From JAGCJX01 sp045638645 (GTDB lineage: Bacteria > Bacteroidota > Bacteroidia > Bacteroidales > UBA932), in NCBI GenBank assembly GCA_045638645.1, contig JAZUBU010000017.1, positions 1-56,936 of the forward strand: DNA of 56,936 bases, written 5' to 3'. How positions within the stretch are numbered: the stretch's first letter is position 1; every line of letters begins with the position of its first letter. Below, one piece after another: positions 30,604-39,007 of this stretch. The translations under genes were made by a program, and so were the position numbers. The notes beneath the pieces are model-generated. The model saw only the letters and a list, made by a program, of their open reading frames with translations, searched no databases and was not told the DNA's origin.

Positions 30604-32442
30604 ATGAAGAATCCGATGAAGAAACTGACGGTAATTTTTGCCTGCCTACTGGTGGCAATGGCTGCAACCGCTCAGAATTATGTAAAAATCATGTCCTACA
30701 ATGTCCGCAACGCGAAGGGTATGGACAATGTGGTGGATTGCCGGCGCATTGCCCACATCATCCTGGATCAGGATCCCGATCTGGTAGCCATCCAGGAACT
30801 GGACAGCATGACCCGTCGCTATGGACAAAAATACATCCTGGAGGAAATTGCACAGTACACACGTCTGCATGCCTCCTACTATCCGGCGATTGATTTCGAT
30901 GGTGGGAAATACGGCATTGGTATCCTCTCCAAAGAGAAGCCGCTGAAAACCCAAGGCTATGCCCTTCCCGGTCGGGAAGAAAACCGGGCCATGCTGGTGG
31001 CGGAATTTCCCGAATACGTATTTGCCTGCACCCACCTTTCGTTGACGGAAGCCGACCGCATGGCCTCCCTGGAGATCGTGCGGGCCATTGCACAGTCCTG
31101 TGCTAAACCTTTTTACCTGGCCGGCGACCTGAACGACGTGCCGGGTTCTCCCTTCTTGCAAGGGCTGGAAGAGGATTTTCGAATCCTGAGCGATGTCCGG
31201 GTCCAAACCTTCCCGGCTTCGTTGCCGGACCGGACCCTGGATTACATTGCGGTCTGGAAAGAAAATGCACCCATTCTGGATTGGGTCAACCGGGAAGTTC
31301 TGGAAGAACCGTTGGCTTCGGACCATCGGCCGGTTGCCCTTACGTTGCGAACCGCTCTCCCTGCCGAAGAACTTTTCCGCACACAACCTTATCTGCAAAA
31401 CCCGGCGGACGGGGGCATGACCATCCTATGGGAGACCGTCATTCCTGCCTACAGTTGGGTGGAATACGGAACGGATACCACCCAACTGCAGCGTGCCCGT
31501 TGTCTGGTAGACGGACAAGCCGAATTCAACGAGTCCATTCACAAGATCCGTCTTCAAAACCTGGAACCGGGTCAGCAATACTATTACCGGGTCTGTTCAC
31601 AGGAGATTCTCTACTACGGTGGCTACCACAAAATCTTTGGCCATACCGCTGTTTCGCCTTTTTATTCCTTTGAAACACCCGCCGAAGATGCCTCTTCGTT
31701 TACGGCCCTTGTGTTCAACGATCTGCACCAGCGAAAACCGGTATTTGAGGCTTTGTACAAGCAGGTCAAGACGGTGGATTATGACTTTGTGGTCTTCAAC
31801 GGAGACTGCATCGATGATCCCAATGACCACGACCAGGTCACCGACATGATCCAATTCCTGACCCAGAAGGTGCAAGGAACCCGGATTCCGACTCTTTTCA
31901 TCCGGGGTAACCACGAGATCCGGAATGCCTACTCCATCGGATTACGCAAGCACCTGGACTATGCGGACGGAAGAACCTATGGGGCCTTCAATTGGGGAGA
32001 TACCCGGATTGTGGTGTTGGATTGTGGGGAAGACAAGGAGGATGACCACGTGGAATATTCCGGGCTGAACGATTTTACCTCGCTGCGTTTGGAACAGGTG
32101 GATTTTCTCAAGGATGAACTCTCTTCCAAAGCCTTCCGTCGTGCGGATCGGCGCATCCTCTTCCACCACATTCCCATCTACGGCATGTTGGGCGAAAACT
32201 TGTGCGAACCCTTGTGGCGTCCGTTGCTGGACGAGGCCCGTTTCGATGTGGGCATCCACGGACACACCCATCAGTTCGCCTATCATCCCGAAGGCACTTC
32301 TGAAAACAACTATCCGGTCATCATTGGCGGCGGCCGGGGACTGGAAAATGCTACCGTGATGGTCATTCGAAAAACGGAAGACAGCCTCTCGGTCCAAGTC
32401 TATGACACCGAAGGAAAATGCCTTTTGGAATGGAAGGATTAA
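30604..32442 (+). CDS. Secreted fusion: endonuclease/exonuclease/phosphatase plus calcineurin-like phosphoesterase
   Basis: 612 residues with a signal peptide (LTVIFACLLVAMAATA, cleavage before QNYVK). Residues about 22-255 form an EEP domain: IMSYNVRNAKG, DPDLVAIQELD, YLAGDLNDVPGS, TLDYIAV and SDHRP. A linker of about 100 residues resembles the FnIII-like N-domain of purple acid phosphatases (RTQPYLQN, GQQYYYRVCS). The C-terminal ~245 residues are a metallophosphoesterase: VFNDLHQRK, FNGDCIDD, RGNHE, FHHIPIYG, HGHTHQF. Both active sites look complete. Periplasmic or surface hydrolysis of nucleic acids, inositol phosphates or sphingolipids is possible; I cannot choose. Confidence 0.88.
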   Translation: MKNPMKKLTVIFACLLVAMAATAQNYVKIMSYNVRNAKGMDNVVDCRRIAHIILDQDPDLVAIQELDSMTRRYGQKYILEEIAQYTRLHASYYPAIDFDGGKYGIGILSKEKPLKTQGYALPGREENRAMLVAEFPEYVFACTHLSLTEADRMASLEIVRAIAQSCAKPFYLAGDLNDVPGSPFLQGLEEDFRILSDVRVQTFPASLPDRTLDYIAVWKENAPILDWVNREVLEEPLASDHRPVALTLRTALPAEELFRTQPYLQNPADGGMTILWETVIPAYSWVEYGTDTTQLQRARCLVDGQAEFNESIHKIRLQNLEPGQQYYYRVCSQEILYYGGYHKIFGHTAVSPFYSFETPAEDASSFTALVFNDLHQRKPVFEALYKQVKTVDYDFVVFNGDCIDDPNDHDQVTDMIQFLTQKVQGTRIPTLFIRGNHEIRNAYSIGLRKHLDYADGRTYGAFNWGDTRIVVLDCGEDKEDDHVEYSGLNDFTSLRLEQVDFLKDELSSKAFRRADRRILFHHIPIYGMLGENLCEPLWRPLLDEARFDVGIHGHTHQFAYHPEGTSENNYPVIIGGGRGLENATVMVIRKTEDSLSVQVYDTEGKCLLEWKD

Positions 32443-32464
32443 CTCGTGGAATGGAAAGATTAAC
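32426..32464. repeat. 21-bp tandem duplication over a stop codon
   Basis: TGGAATGGAAGGATTAAC (32426-32443) and TGGAATGGAAAGATTAAC (32447-32464) differ at one base and repeat with a 21-bp period. The first copy holds the last codons and stop of the preceding gene. Confidence 0.8.
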
Positions 32465-32477
32465 CCCGTAAAAACGA

Positions 32478-33347
32478 ATGCTTATGCAAACCTGTTTCAA
32501 CATCGTCTCCGGTCAAAATTGGACCTCGTGGAACGTAGAACAACTGATTCCAGGTCAGACACAGGATGTTTTCGGATCTCCTCTTCTGATTCTGGATATC
32601 AACGAGAAGGTGATGATATTCCGCTATCGGGATACAGTCTGTCGTATCGAACGCGAATGGCAGGTACTGGGTACACCCGACCGGTTTGTCTTCTTCTTCA
32701 GCCGTGATCGGCAGGCTGACGGGGAATGGTCTGACGAAAAAGCCGGAGAACTGGTCCGGGCCTTGTATGCCAACCAGGAAAAAGGGGAGGTGTGGAAGAA
32801 CATTCCCTTGATCCGCCAGTTTATTCACGAACTCAAGGACAAGGCACCTTTCCGTTCCTCAGTGACGAATCCGGCCTACAAAGCCTATTATCTTTCCCGT
32901 GTGCTGGAAGAGGATTTTGTGTGTATAAAAGAAACGCCGCGTTTGTATCAGTCGTTGTGTGAATTGTATTGCGTCTATCGGGAGGTGGCAGAGGCGTCGG
33001 ACATCGATGACTACTTGCGGGAGCATGTACACGAGGACAATCTTCCGGAACTGGATGCATGGATCCAAAAACTGGCCTGTATCGTTGTTGAGCCCGGATC
33101 CAAGGAGGCATTGGCTTGCTGGGATAGCCTGGGAGGGATGTTGAAGACCGATCCGGTGCAACTTTCCCCTGCGTGGGAGGAGATCATCTACGACGTGGAA
33201 TGCGAATTGGAAGCGGCTTTGAAAGACGAACCTCGGGGCATGGGCTTTTGCTTTGCTTATTGGAGTGCCAAGAAAGCCGCACTTGCTCGCCGGGGCATTT
33301 TGTGGCGAAGTCCTGCGGCCATGAACCCACGGGTGATGTTTGACTGA
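32478..33347 (+). CDS. Conserved-looking protein of unknown function
   Basis: 289 residues, no signal peptide or membrane segment, balanced codon use like its neighbours. The N-terminus is beta-rich with many aromatics (NIVSGQNWTSWNVEQLIPG, VMIFRYRDTVCRIEREW), the centre helical (LYQSLCELYCVYREVA), the end basic (FAYWSAKKAALARRGI). I do not recognise the family. It follows the fusion hydrolase by 35 bp and is convergent with the SMR gene. Confidence 0.6.
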   Translation: MLMQTCFNIVSGQNWTSWNVEQLIPGQTQDVFGSPLLILDINEKVMIFRYRDTVCRIEREWQVLGTPDRFVFFFSRDRQADGEWSDEKAGELVRALYANQEKGEVWKNIPLIRQFIHELKDKAPFRSSVTNPAYKAYYLSRVLEEDFVCIKETPRLYQSLCELYCVYREVAEASDIDDYLREHVHEDNLPELDAWIQKLACIVVEPGSKEALACWDSLGGMLKTDPVQLSPAWEEIIYDVECELEAALKDEPRGMGFCFAYWSAKKAALARRGILWRSPAAMNPRVMFD

Positions 33348-33378
33348 TACCGGGCGGAGGCCGTTGGACCGAGAAACC

Positions 33379-33705
33379 TTATTTTGAAAGCAGTTTGAGT
33401 CCGACGATCGAAGCAATCAGGGTAACGGTAAAGAACATTTTCCAGAAGGTCGCCGGTTCGTGAAAAACGAAGACACCAACCAGTACCGTGCCCACTGCTC
33501 CGATACCTGTCCACACCGGATAAGCAACCCCGATGGGCAGGCTCTGCGTGGCTTTGGCCAGCAGACTCATGCTGATGACCGAAAACAACAGGAAGCCTCC
33601 GATCCACAGCCACCATTCCAGACCGATGACTGATTTCGCCCTGCCCAGGCAATAGGTAAAGCCCACTTCACAAAACCCGGCAATGATGAGCAGAATCCAA
33701 TTCAT
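33379..33705 (-). CDS. Small multidrug resistance (SMR) family transporter
   Basis: 108 residues, four helices. The functional Glu is in AGFCEVGFTYCLGRA near residue 14; PIGVAYPVWTGIGAVGTV is the SMR third-helix signature. The GIGAVGT segment is closer to the Gdx/SugE guanidinium exporter group than to EmrE, but without an alignment I leave the symbol empty. It works as an antiparallel dimer. It lies 25 bp downstream of the DUF4491 gene and is probably cotranscribed. Confidence 0.9.
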   Translation of the reverse strand: MNWILLIIAGFCEVGFTYCLGRAKSVIGLEWWLWIGGFLLFSVISMSLLAKATQSLPIGVAYPVWTGIGAVGTVLVGVFVFHEPATFWKMFFTVTLIASIVGLKLLSK

Positions 33706-33730
33706 ACGCGTGTGATGCCCAGATGGTTAA

Positions 33731-34018
33731 CTATTTCTTTCGCTTGGGATTGGCCGGGAACCAGCCTTTCTTTACGCGCTCTTCCTGCTCGATGATTTCG
33801 TGGATGGACCAGAAGGACGAGAATGCCGTAACGCCGGCGATGCTGGACCAGACGATATGGTCAAGGTACAGCGAGAGGATGCCGAAAAGGAGGCCGGCCA
33901 GGACAAAGACCCACCAGCAACGTTTTCCAAAGTAGTATTCCGCCTTGATCACGATGGGATGAAACAGCCCGATGATCAGGAACGTGGCCAAGCCTATGAT
34001 GATGCCATTGTAGTTCAT
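33731..34018 (-). CDS. DUF4491 membrane protein
   Basis: 95 residues with three hydrophobic helices. Hallmarks are GIIIGLATFLIIGLFHPIVI, KAEYYFGKRCWWVF and the tail FWSIHEIIEQEERVKKGW ending in NPKRKK, the DUF4491 pattern. Function is unknown; the family is common in Bacteroidales. A TATCTTTG box at 34038-34045 (minus) sits 20 bp before the ATG. Confidence 0.88.
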   Translation of the reverse strand: MNYNGIIIGLATFLIIGLFHPIVIKAEYYFGKRCWWVFVLAGLLFGILSLYLDHIVWSSIAGVTAFSSFWSIHEIIEQEERVKKGWFPANPKRKK

Positions 34019-34037
34019 GGTTGAAAAGTATTTTTTG

Positions 34038-34045
34038 CAAAGATA
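34038..34045 (-). promoter_or_regulatory. -7 box for the DUF4491-SMR unit
   Basis: The minus strand reads TATCTTTG, an exact TAnnTTTG match, about 20 bp upstream of the DUF4491 ATG. Confidence 0.6.
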
Positions 34046-34141
34046 CGTCTATTTTGCATCTGTCCAATAAGGAAGCGGCACTTGCCACGGAGCGGGATTC
34101 GTTTCGTAAGTTCGACAAAAGAGAATCAGAGAAAAAAATCG

Positions 34142-34149
34142 TATATTTG
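34142..34149 (+). promoter_or_regulatory. -7 box upstream of the TPP riboswitch
   Basis: TATATTTG matches TAnnTTTG and ends a few bases before the first paired element of the riboswitch, the correct distance for a transcript that begins with the aptamer. Confidence 0.65.
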
Positions 34150-34151
34150 CA

Positions 34152-34240
34152 GTGCTGTTAGGGGTGCTGGACCCGGATGTCTGGCTGAGATTACACCCTA
34201 TGAACCTGATATGTATAATAACAGCGCAGGGAAACGGTAA
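34152..34240 (+). ncRNA. Thiamin pyrophosphate (TPP) riboswitch
   Basis: The conserved core is present in order: GGGGTGC, GGCTGAGAttacACCC, TATGAACCTGAT, then CGCAGGGAAAC. These are the THI-box elements that bind TPP. A variable helix (CTGGACCCGGATGTCTGG) sits between the first two. It precedes the thiM gene by about 65 bp and should repress the thiamin operon when TPP is abundant. The expression platform, a possible translation block, is not obvious. Confidence 0.93.
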
Positions 34241-34303
34241 GGTATTCATTGTTTTCAGCTTGAATCAGGCTGTTTCTCTGGGTTGAAAACGAACAAAGAA
34301 ACG

Positions 34304-35089
34304 ATGAAAACCACGATTTCGAACGAAGAGCTTTCTGCGTTGATCGCAGCCGTCAGGACCCAGAGTCCCCTTGTACAAAACATCACCAACTATGTTGTCA
34401 TGAACAATTCGGCCAATGCCTTGCTGGCAATTGGTGCGTCTCCGGTCATGGCCCATTGGGTTCGTGAAATGGAAGAAATGACCGCCATTGCCGGTGCTTT
34501 GGTGATCAACATCGGCACCCTCGATGATACCTGGATTGAGGGCATGCTGGCAGCCGGAAAGGCAGCTTCCCGTCGGGGAACGCCGATTGTACTCGATCCG
34601 GTAGGGGCGGGTGCCACCAGCCAACGCACCGAAACTGCCCTGAAAATCATTGAAGAATGTCATCCGACCCTCATCCGGGGGAATGCCAGCGAAATCATGG
34701 CGCTGGTGGATGCCCGTGTCAAGAGCAAGGGGGTTGACAGTTGTGCCTCCAGCGACGACGCATTGGCCTCCGCCAAACAGCTGGCCCTGGAGACCGGATC
34801 GGTGGTGGTCATCAGCGGACAGACCGATTATATCACGGATGGTACGCAGGTCTATACCGTTGAAGGGGGACACCCGAGCATGACGCTGGTCACCGGTATG
34901 GGATGCACGTCTTCGGCCCTGGTCGGCGCCTTCGCTGCGGTGGAACCCAATGCGATGCTGGCTGCAACGGCTGCCATGGCCGTGATGAGCCTCGCAGGGG
35001 AACGGGCGGTGGCCTATTCCCGTGGCACGGGCTCTTTGCAAGTCAATTTCTTGGATGAATTGTCCAATCTAACTCCAGATACATTATGA
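34304..35089 (+). CDS. thiM: Hydroxyethylthiazole kinase
   Basis: 261 residues from ATG 34304; an upstream in-frame TTG (34283) is unlikely. Motifs: SPLVQNITNYVVMNNSANAL, ASPVMAHW, VLDPVGAGAT, NASEIMAL and VTGMGCTSSALVGAF (the ATP/anion hole region). ThiM phosphorylates salvaged 4-methyl-5-hydroxyethylthiazole for ThiE. Controlled by the upstream TPP riboswitch. The stop overlaps the next gene by 4 bp. Confidence 0.95.
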   Translation: MKTTISNEELSALIAAVRTQSPLVQNITNYVVMNNSANALLAIGASPVMAHWVREMEEMTAIAGALVINIGTLDDTWIEGMLAAGKAASRRGTPIVLDPVGAGATSQRTETALKIIEECHPTLIRGNASEIMALVDARVKSKGVDSCASSDDALASAKQLALETGSVVVISGQTDYITDGTQVYTVEGGHPSMTLVTGMGCTSSALVGAFAAVEPNAMLAATAAMAVMSLAGERAVAYSRGTGSLQVNFLDELSNLTPDTL

Positions 35090-36399
35090 AAAATGCATTG
35101 AAATTATATTTGGTAACCGACCGGGAGCTCTCCCTGGGCCGAAGCCTGGAAGAAGTGATTTCGGAGGCCGTTGCCGGTGGGGTAACGATGGTCCAGCTTC
35201 GGGAAAAGGAAGCCGGTACCGGAACCTTCATTGAATTGGCCCTTCGGGTCAAAGAACTGCTCAAACCCCACGGTGTGCCCCTCATCATCAACGATCGGGT
35301 GGACGTGGCGAAGGTCGTGGACGCAGACGGTGTCCACATCGGTCAATCGGACATGCCCTACGAATGGGCCCGGACACTCTTGGGTCCTGACAAGATCATC
35401 GGTTTGTCGGTAGAGAATTTCAGGGACATTGAACGGGCAAATACCCTGGATGTCGATTACATCGGAATTTCTCCCGTGTTCGGTACGCCGACCAAAACGG
35501 ACACCGCCACTCCTTTTGGGTTGGATGGCCTCCGCAAAGCCGTGGCCTTGTCCATTCACCCGACCGTGGCCATTGGTGGGATGAATGCACAAACTGCTGC
35601 CGACGTCATGGAGACAGGATGCGACGGTATTGCCGTTGTAAGTGCGATCTGTTCTGCTGAAAACGTGGCAGCTGCTGCCGAGGAACTGAAAACTTTGGTG
35701 CAGAAACACACCCGAACCCCCTGGAGCAAAGCGGTGTGGGCCAAATCAGAAAAGATATACAATGCCATCTTGGGACAGGAATTCCTTCGGGAACTTTCTG
35801 CCGGTACCTTGCGCGATGATGTTTTTGGCCGCTACATTGCCCAAGATGAAATCTATCTGAAAAATTATTACCACCAGATGTTCATGTTGGCGGATCTGAT
35901 GGAAAAACCGGAGGACAAAGAACTTTTCTTGTCTTTTGCTCAGAGCGGGATGGAAGGCGAGAAGGCGATGCACGACATGCTCATTGCCCGAAACGGCATC
36001 AATACTGCCGTTGAAGCCTCCCGGGTAACCAATGATTACAATGCCCACATCTGCGAAGGGATCGCAACGGGCAACCCTTGTATTGCTCTGGCCGCTGTAC
36101 TGCCCTGTATGTGGATCTACAACCGGGTGGGTCTGCACATCCTGCACACGGCCCGGTTGGCAAACAATCCGTACAAAGAATGGATTCTGGAATATGGTCA
36201 GGAGGAATTCACGGAAGGTGTAAACAAAGTGCTTGCCATGGTGGACCAATGGGCAGCCGATGCAGATGCCGGGACTCGGGCCAAAATGGACTATTATTTC
36301 TTGAAAGCTGCCTTGTACGAGTATGCTTTCTGGGATTACGGCTACTTCGCTGACGCGAAATCCTACGATTATACCGAAAACCTGGAAGCTTGGTTATGA
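35086..36399 (+). CDS. thiE: Fused thiamin-phosphate synthase and TenA-type aminopyrimidine aminohydrolase
   Basis: 437 residues in two domains. Residues about 1-205 are ThiE: LYLVTDRELS, VTMVQLREK, LIINDRVDVA, DGVHIGQSDM, YIGISPVFGTPTK, VAIGGMN. It joins HMP-PP to HET-P. Residues about 215-437 are TenA/thiaminase II: TPWSKAVWA, YIAQDEIYLKNYY, EGIATGNPCIALAAVLPCMWIY with the catalytic-type Cys, and YGQEEFTEGVNKVL. TenA salvages pyrimidine from degraded thiamin. The fusion thus joins salvage and assembly. TenA is usually a separate protein in Bacteroides. Both domains look complete. The stop overlaps thiL (ATGA). Confidence 0.94.
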   Translation: MKNALKLYLVTDRELSLGRSLEEVISEAVAGGVTMVQLREKEAGTGTFIELALRVKELLKPHGVPLIINDRVDVAKVVDADGVHIGQSDMPYEWARTLLGPDKIIGLSVENFRDIERANTLDVDYIGISPVFGTPTKTDTATPFGLDGLRKAVALSIHPTVAIGGMNAQTAADVMETGCDGIAVVSAICSAENVAAAAEELKTLVQKHTRTPWSKAVWAKSEKIYNAILGQEFLRELSAGTLRDDVFGRYIAQDEIYLKNYYHQMFMLADLMEKPEDKELFLSFAQSGMEGEKAMHDMLIARNGINTAVEASRVTNDYNAHICEGIATGNPCIALAAVLPCMWIYNRVGLHILHTARLANNPYKEWILEYGQEEFTEGVNKVLAMVDQWAADADAGTRAKMDYYFLKAALYEYAFWDYGYFADAKSYDYTENLEAWL

Positions 36400-37352
36400 G
36401 TACAAAAGGCGAGTTTGGGCTGATCGACTTCATTCGGGGACACTTTCCGGTACCGGCCAACGTGACCGGTATCGGAGACGATTGTGCCATTTTGCCGCCC
36501 TCTTCCGAGGAGTTGCTTTTCTCCACCGATTTGCTGATGGAAGGAGTCCATTTCCTGCGCAACGAATCCTCTCCGGAGGACGTAGGCTGGAAGGCAGTTG
36601 CGGTCAATTTGAGCGACATTGCGGCCATGGGTGGCACCCCCGTCGCGACCTTCCTTTCCATTGCGATTCCGAAGGATGCCCAAGGCGAGTGGGCCGAGCG
36701 TTTTATTCAGGGGTATGCCGAAATCAGCCATCTCTATGGAGTACCGCTGCTGGGCGGGGATACGACTTCTTCGCTGCGCGACATCGCTGTAAATGTCGGT
36801 GTCATGGGACGGTGCGAGCCGGGCAAAGCCCTGACCCGGGATCATGCCCGCGTAGGGGATACCGTGTACGTCACCGGGCCCCTGGGCGATTCGGCTGCGG
36901 GACTGCAGGCCATCTTGAACAAAATACCCCGAACCCAAGCCGTGGAACAACTCATCCGACGCCACAAACGTCCGATCCCCCAGGTTGAAGCCGGGAAAGC
37001 TCTCCTACAGACCGGTAGCGTCCATGCCATGATGGATATTTCGGACGGCATTGCTTCCGATTTGCGACACATCCTGAAAGCTTCTGGGGTTGGGGCGGTG
37101 GTTGCCCTGGACCGGTTGCCCTGTTCCGAAGAAATGGCGACGGTGTGTAAAGAACAAGGCTGGAACCGTTATGAACTCGCAGTCAGTGGGGGAGAGGATT
37201 TCGAACTGCTGTTCACGGGTTCTGACGGACTTGAAAAACAGCTGGATTTTCCGATTTATCCGATCGGGAAAGTAGTCCCGGGAAAAGACCTGATTTGGAC
37301 GATTGATAACGAACCCGTGGAAGCGGATTTTACAGGTTATAAACATTTTTAA
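36396..37352 (+). CDS. thiL: Thiamin-monophosphate kinase
   Basis: 318 residues from ATG 36396, which overlaps the previous stop. AIR-synthase-like ATP-grasp motifs: GIGDDCAIL, STDLLMEGVHF, AVNLSDIAAMGGTP, LLGGDTTSS, DISDGIASDL and SGGEDFELLFT. ThiL makes TPP from thiamin phosphate, the final step. Order thiM-thiE/tenA-thiL-thiD under one riboswitch makes a salvage-centred operon; thiC, thiG and thiS are not in this window. Confidence 0.95.
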   Translation: MSTKGEFGLIDFIRGHFPVPANVTGIGDDCAILPPSSEELLFSTDLLMEGVHFLRNESSPEDVGWKAVAVNLSDIAAMGGTPVATFLSIAIPKDAQGEWAERFIQGYAEISHLYGVPLLGGDTTSSLRDIAVNVGVMGRCEPGKALTRDHARVGDTVYVTGPLGDSAAGLQAILNKIPRTQAVEQLIRRHKRPIPQVEAGKALLQTGSVHAMMDISDGIASDLRHILKASGVGAVVALDRLPCSEEMATVCKEQGWNRYELAVSGGEDFELLFTGSDGLEKQLDFPIYPIGKVVPGKDLIWTIDNEPVEADFTGYKHF

Positions 37353-37366
37353 ACGAATAAAAACGT

Positions 37367-38191
37367 ATGGGAAAGCAATATTTTAGGGTACTGACCATTG
37401 CCGGCAGCGATTCGGGCGGTGGTGCAGGCATACAGGCCGATATCAAGGCCATCAGTGCCATGGGATGCTATGCGGCATCTGCCATTACGGCGGTAACGGT
37501 ACAAAACACCGTGGGTGTTGAAGCTGTGCATCCGATTCCGCTGGACATCCTGGCGGGTCAGATTGATGCCGTTCTGTCGGATATTGGTGCCGACGCCGTC
37601 AAAATCGGCATGTTGCATTCGGCCGAAGTGGTCGAACTGGTTGCCGATAAAATGAAACAATACAACATCCGGAACCTCGTTCTGGATCCGGTGATGGTTT
37701 CCACCTCGGGACACCGCCTGATCGAGGAGAGTGCGGTGGAGGTAATCAAGCAAACCTTGTTGCCCCTGGCCCGGGTGGTGACACCCAATGTGCCGGAAGC
37801 CGAGATTCTGATTGGACGGCCGATTGCCGGAGCCTCTGACTTTGACCAGGTGGCCCAAGAACTGTCAGATACTTACGGGGTTTCTGTCCTGTTGAAGGCG
37901 GGTCATCTGGCGGATGAAACTTTGATTGATTACTTCCGAAACGTGGAAGACGGCACCCTGGCCTTGCTGCCTTCGAAACGCGTAAACACCCGCAATACCC
38001 ATGGAACCGGCTGTACGTTGTCATCCGCTTTTGCTGCGGCACTGGCACGTGGAGAGGAGTTGAGCGAGGCTGCCCAATCGGCCAAACGCTACATTGAACA
38101 AGCCATCATTGCCGGGGCCGAATTCGAAATCGGCCACGGTCATGGACCTGTCAACCATGGATTTGGCCCGCAAATTCTCTCGGGGAAATAG
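37367..38191 (+). CDS. thiD: Hydroxymethylpyrimidine (phosphate) kinase
   Basis: 274 residues. LTIAGSDSGGGAGIQADIK, TAVTVQNTVGV, DPVMVSTSGHRL and NTHGTGCTLSSAFAA are the ThiD signatures. It phosphorylates HMP to HMP-P and HMP-PP for the ThiE domain. The gene is 14 bp after thiL and ends the operon. An AT-rich gap of 71 bp with repeated AAACTT units follows. Confidence 0.95.
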   Translation: MGKQYFRVLTIAGSDSGGGAGIQADIKAISAMGCYAASAITAVTVQNTVGVEAVHPIPLDILAGQIDAVLSDIGADAVKIGMLHSAEVVELVADKMKQYNIRNLVLDPVMVSTSGHRLIEESAVEVIKQTLLPLARVVTPNVPEAEILIGRPIAGASDFDQVAQELSDTYGVSVLLKAGHLADETLIDYFRNVEDGTLALLPSKRVNTRNTHGTGCTLSSAFAAALARGEELSEAAQSAKRYIEQAIIAGAEFEIGHGHGPVNHGFGPQILSGK

Positions 38192-38262
38192 TGGATCATT
38201 CTGAATAACTAAAACTGAAATACCTACCTAAACTTAAACTTAAACTAGAAAAACTTACACTT

Positions 38263-38964
38263 ATGGGATACGAAAGCTTTGATGTGTACGCCAAGGAGTA
38301 CGATGCTTGGTTTATCGAAAACAGCAACGTGTTGGAAACAGAAGTAAAACTCGTGGCTTCCTGCTTGAAACAAGCCGGAGATGTTTTATCAATTGGATGC
38401 GGTAGCGGACTCTTTGAGAAAATCCTGGCAGACCAGTACGGCATTGTCATCAGGAAAGGCATTGAACCAGCCGCCTCGATGGCAGCGATCGCTGAAAAAC
38501 GGGGGATGGAGGTGACCATTGGTACCGCAGAAGAAGCGGAATACGGAACAGAGTCGTTTGACACCGTTCTCTTCAACGGCTGCCCTTGTTACATGCAGGA
38601 TCTCGGATTGGCCCTGCGTAAGGCCTATGCTGCCTTGAGAAAAGGAGGGAAGGTGGTAGTTATCGATGTTCCGAAAGAAAGCGCCTACGGCATCTTGTAC
38701 AACCTGGCGCTGGCTGTGGGAACATGGGATCATCCTTTGCTGGAGGGCTGTTCTCCGCGAATGCCTTATCCGATTGAATTGGTGAAACAGGCCAACTGGC
38801 GGACCACGGCGGAAAAGATCGCCTTGGTGAAGGAGGCCGGTTTTGAGAACCTGGAGTTCGCACAAACCTTGACCGTTGATCCTTGTTATTCACACGAAAC
38901 CGTAGAAGAACCGTCTGCAGGGTACGATCGGGGCTCGTATGTAGCCATCGTCGCCTACAAATAA
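38263..38964 (+). CDS. Class I SAM-dependent methyltransferase
   Basis: 233 residues. Motif I DVLSIGCGSGLFEKIL, motif II GIEPAASM, and VLFNGCPCYMQDL plus VVVIDVPKES further on. The N-terminus YAKEYDAWFIENSN is like small-molecule (UbiE/arsenite-type) methyltransferases; the substrate is unknown. It lies between the thiamin operon and the glycosidase gene without an obvious promoter. Confidence 0.85.
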   Translation: MGYESFDVYAKEYDAWFIENSNVLETEVKLVASCLKQAGDVLSIGCGSGLFEKILADQYGIVIRKGIEPAASMAAIAEKRGMEVTIGTAEEAEYGTESFDTVLFNGCPCYMQDLGLALRKAYAALRKGGKVVVIDVPKESAYGILYNLALAVGTWDHPLLEGCSPRMPYPIELVKQANWRTTAEKIALVKEAGFENLEFAQTLTVDPCYSHETVEEPSAGYDRGSYVAIVAYK

Positions 38965-38974
38965 GGCAGAATTC

Positions 38975-39002
38975 GTATCTTTGTCACAGTTTTCAAAGAT
39001 AC
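38975..39002 (+). promoter_or_regulatory. Promoter box inside a 9-bp inverted repeat before the GH9 gene
   Basis: GTATCTTTG (38975-38983) and CAAAGATAC (38994-39002) are perfect inverted repeats separated by 10 bp. The left arm contains TATCTTTG, a consensus -7 box; the right arm ends 5 bp before the ATG. It could be an operator or a hairpin near the start codon, or a pair of opposed promoter boxes. Confidence 0.45.
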
Positions 39003-39007
39003 GACCT

